Shown here one piece after another: positions 55,283-55,387 of a stretch of 55,387 nucleotides of DNA. Source of the DNA: Actinomadura sp. KC216 (lineage in GTDB: Bacteria > Actinomycetota > Actinomycetes > Streptosporangiales > Streptosporangiaceae); NCBI RefSeq assembly GCF_004348535.1, contig NZ_SMJX01000015.1:1-55387 (forward strand), given 5' to 3'. The first letter of the stretch is position 1. Each line of letters starts with the position of its first letter. The position numbers were made by a program, and so were the translations under genes. The notes under the pieces are model-generated. The model did not search any database. It worked only from the letters and a program-made list of their open reading frames with translations, and was not told the origin of the DNA.

Positions 55283-55387
55283 GAACTGATGCGAGGTGCC
55301 CCCATGCGGGGGAGAATCGGGAAGCCGGTGGAATTCCGGCACGGGCCCGCCGCGGTAACCGGGTAGTCGCCGTCCACGCGCGTTTCG
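55283..55387 (+). promoter_or_regulatory. Cobalamin riboswitch, 3' end outside window
   Basis: The conserved cobalamin-riboswitch core is plain: GAGGTGCCCCC...GGGGGAG, then GGGAAGCCGGTGGAATTCCGG and CACGGGCCCGCCGCGGTAAC (55319-55360). These match the GGGAA-n3-GGTG-n2-A-n2-CC ... CCCGC pattern of the family. It reads rightwards, so an adenosyl- or methylcobalamin-controlled gene (transporter, B12-synthesis or a B12-independent isozyme) should start just beyond the window. Confidence 0.85.

Noticed and set aside
1..55387. CRISPR array or prophage
   Set aside because: No regularly spaced direct repeats, cas genes or phage structural genes were seen on reading both strands; only isolated integrase and transposase fragments.

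Overview
The window is high-GC actinomycete DNA, most likely from an Actinomadura-like member of the Thermomonosporaceae. That placement is inferred from family content and base composition: two Lsr2 proteins, a DUF3516 helicase, a DUF574-type methyltransferase, IdeR/DmdR-type iron boxes, frequent GTG starts and likely leaderless promoters. No rRNA or other definitive taxonomic marker is present.

Region 1 (1-17.6 kb) is ordinary housekeeping and stress content. It holds the 3' part of a DEAD/DEAH helicase, a nitrilase-family amidohydrolase, an HTH regulator coupled to a Clp N-domain protein, two CNNM/CorC-type membrane proteins, a metallo-beta-lactamase-fold protein, tandem lsr2 paralogues, a large-subunit catalase, an NTF2-like protein, a zinc alcohol dehydrogenase, a YbhB-like protein, and a convergent ctaD/qcrB pair that lacks its usual partners.

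Region 2 (17.7-30.8 kb) is an iron-regulated siderophore locus. Two iron boxes precede an overlapping gene chain: a 40-codon stub resembling an isochorismate synthase N-terminus, a siderophore-interacting reductase, a binding lipoprotein, two FecCD permeases, an ATPase, a C-A-T-E-C-T NRPS and an MFS exporter. The last module of the NRPS has no adenylation domain and the protein has no thioesterase, so other proteins must complete the product. The exporter frame runs without a stop into a nucleotidyltransferase-like domain, which is followed by an overlapping gene of unknown function.

Region 3 (31.8-36.6 kb) carries a PrsW-family protease with a membrane-anchored partner, a PrmC-like methyltransferase, a 56-aa basic membrane peptide, a possible leader-peptide attenuator, a divergent tRNA-Gly, a second tRNA-like element, and an acyl-CoA dehydrogenase behind an operator-covered promoter.

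Region 4 (36.5-55.4 kb) is a mosaic accessory region full of gene remains: integrase, NACHT-type, transposase, HsdR, tryptophanase, MFS and DUF4232 fragments, most of them frameshifted. Intact genes sit among them. The most striking are one continuous 1150-codon frame joining a class II DAHP synthase to anthranilate synthase TrpE and TrpG, and a nearby trpD, with a methyltransferase and a HAD hydrolase between. Together they could commit carbon from erythrose 4-phosphate to phosphoribosyl-anthranilate, probably for a specialised metabolite. A divergent SulP transporter/carbonic anhydrase pair, a DUF574 methyltransferase and an ATP-dependent DNA ligase are also present. The window ends inside a cobalamin riboswitch reading rightwards.
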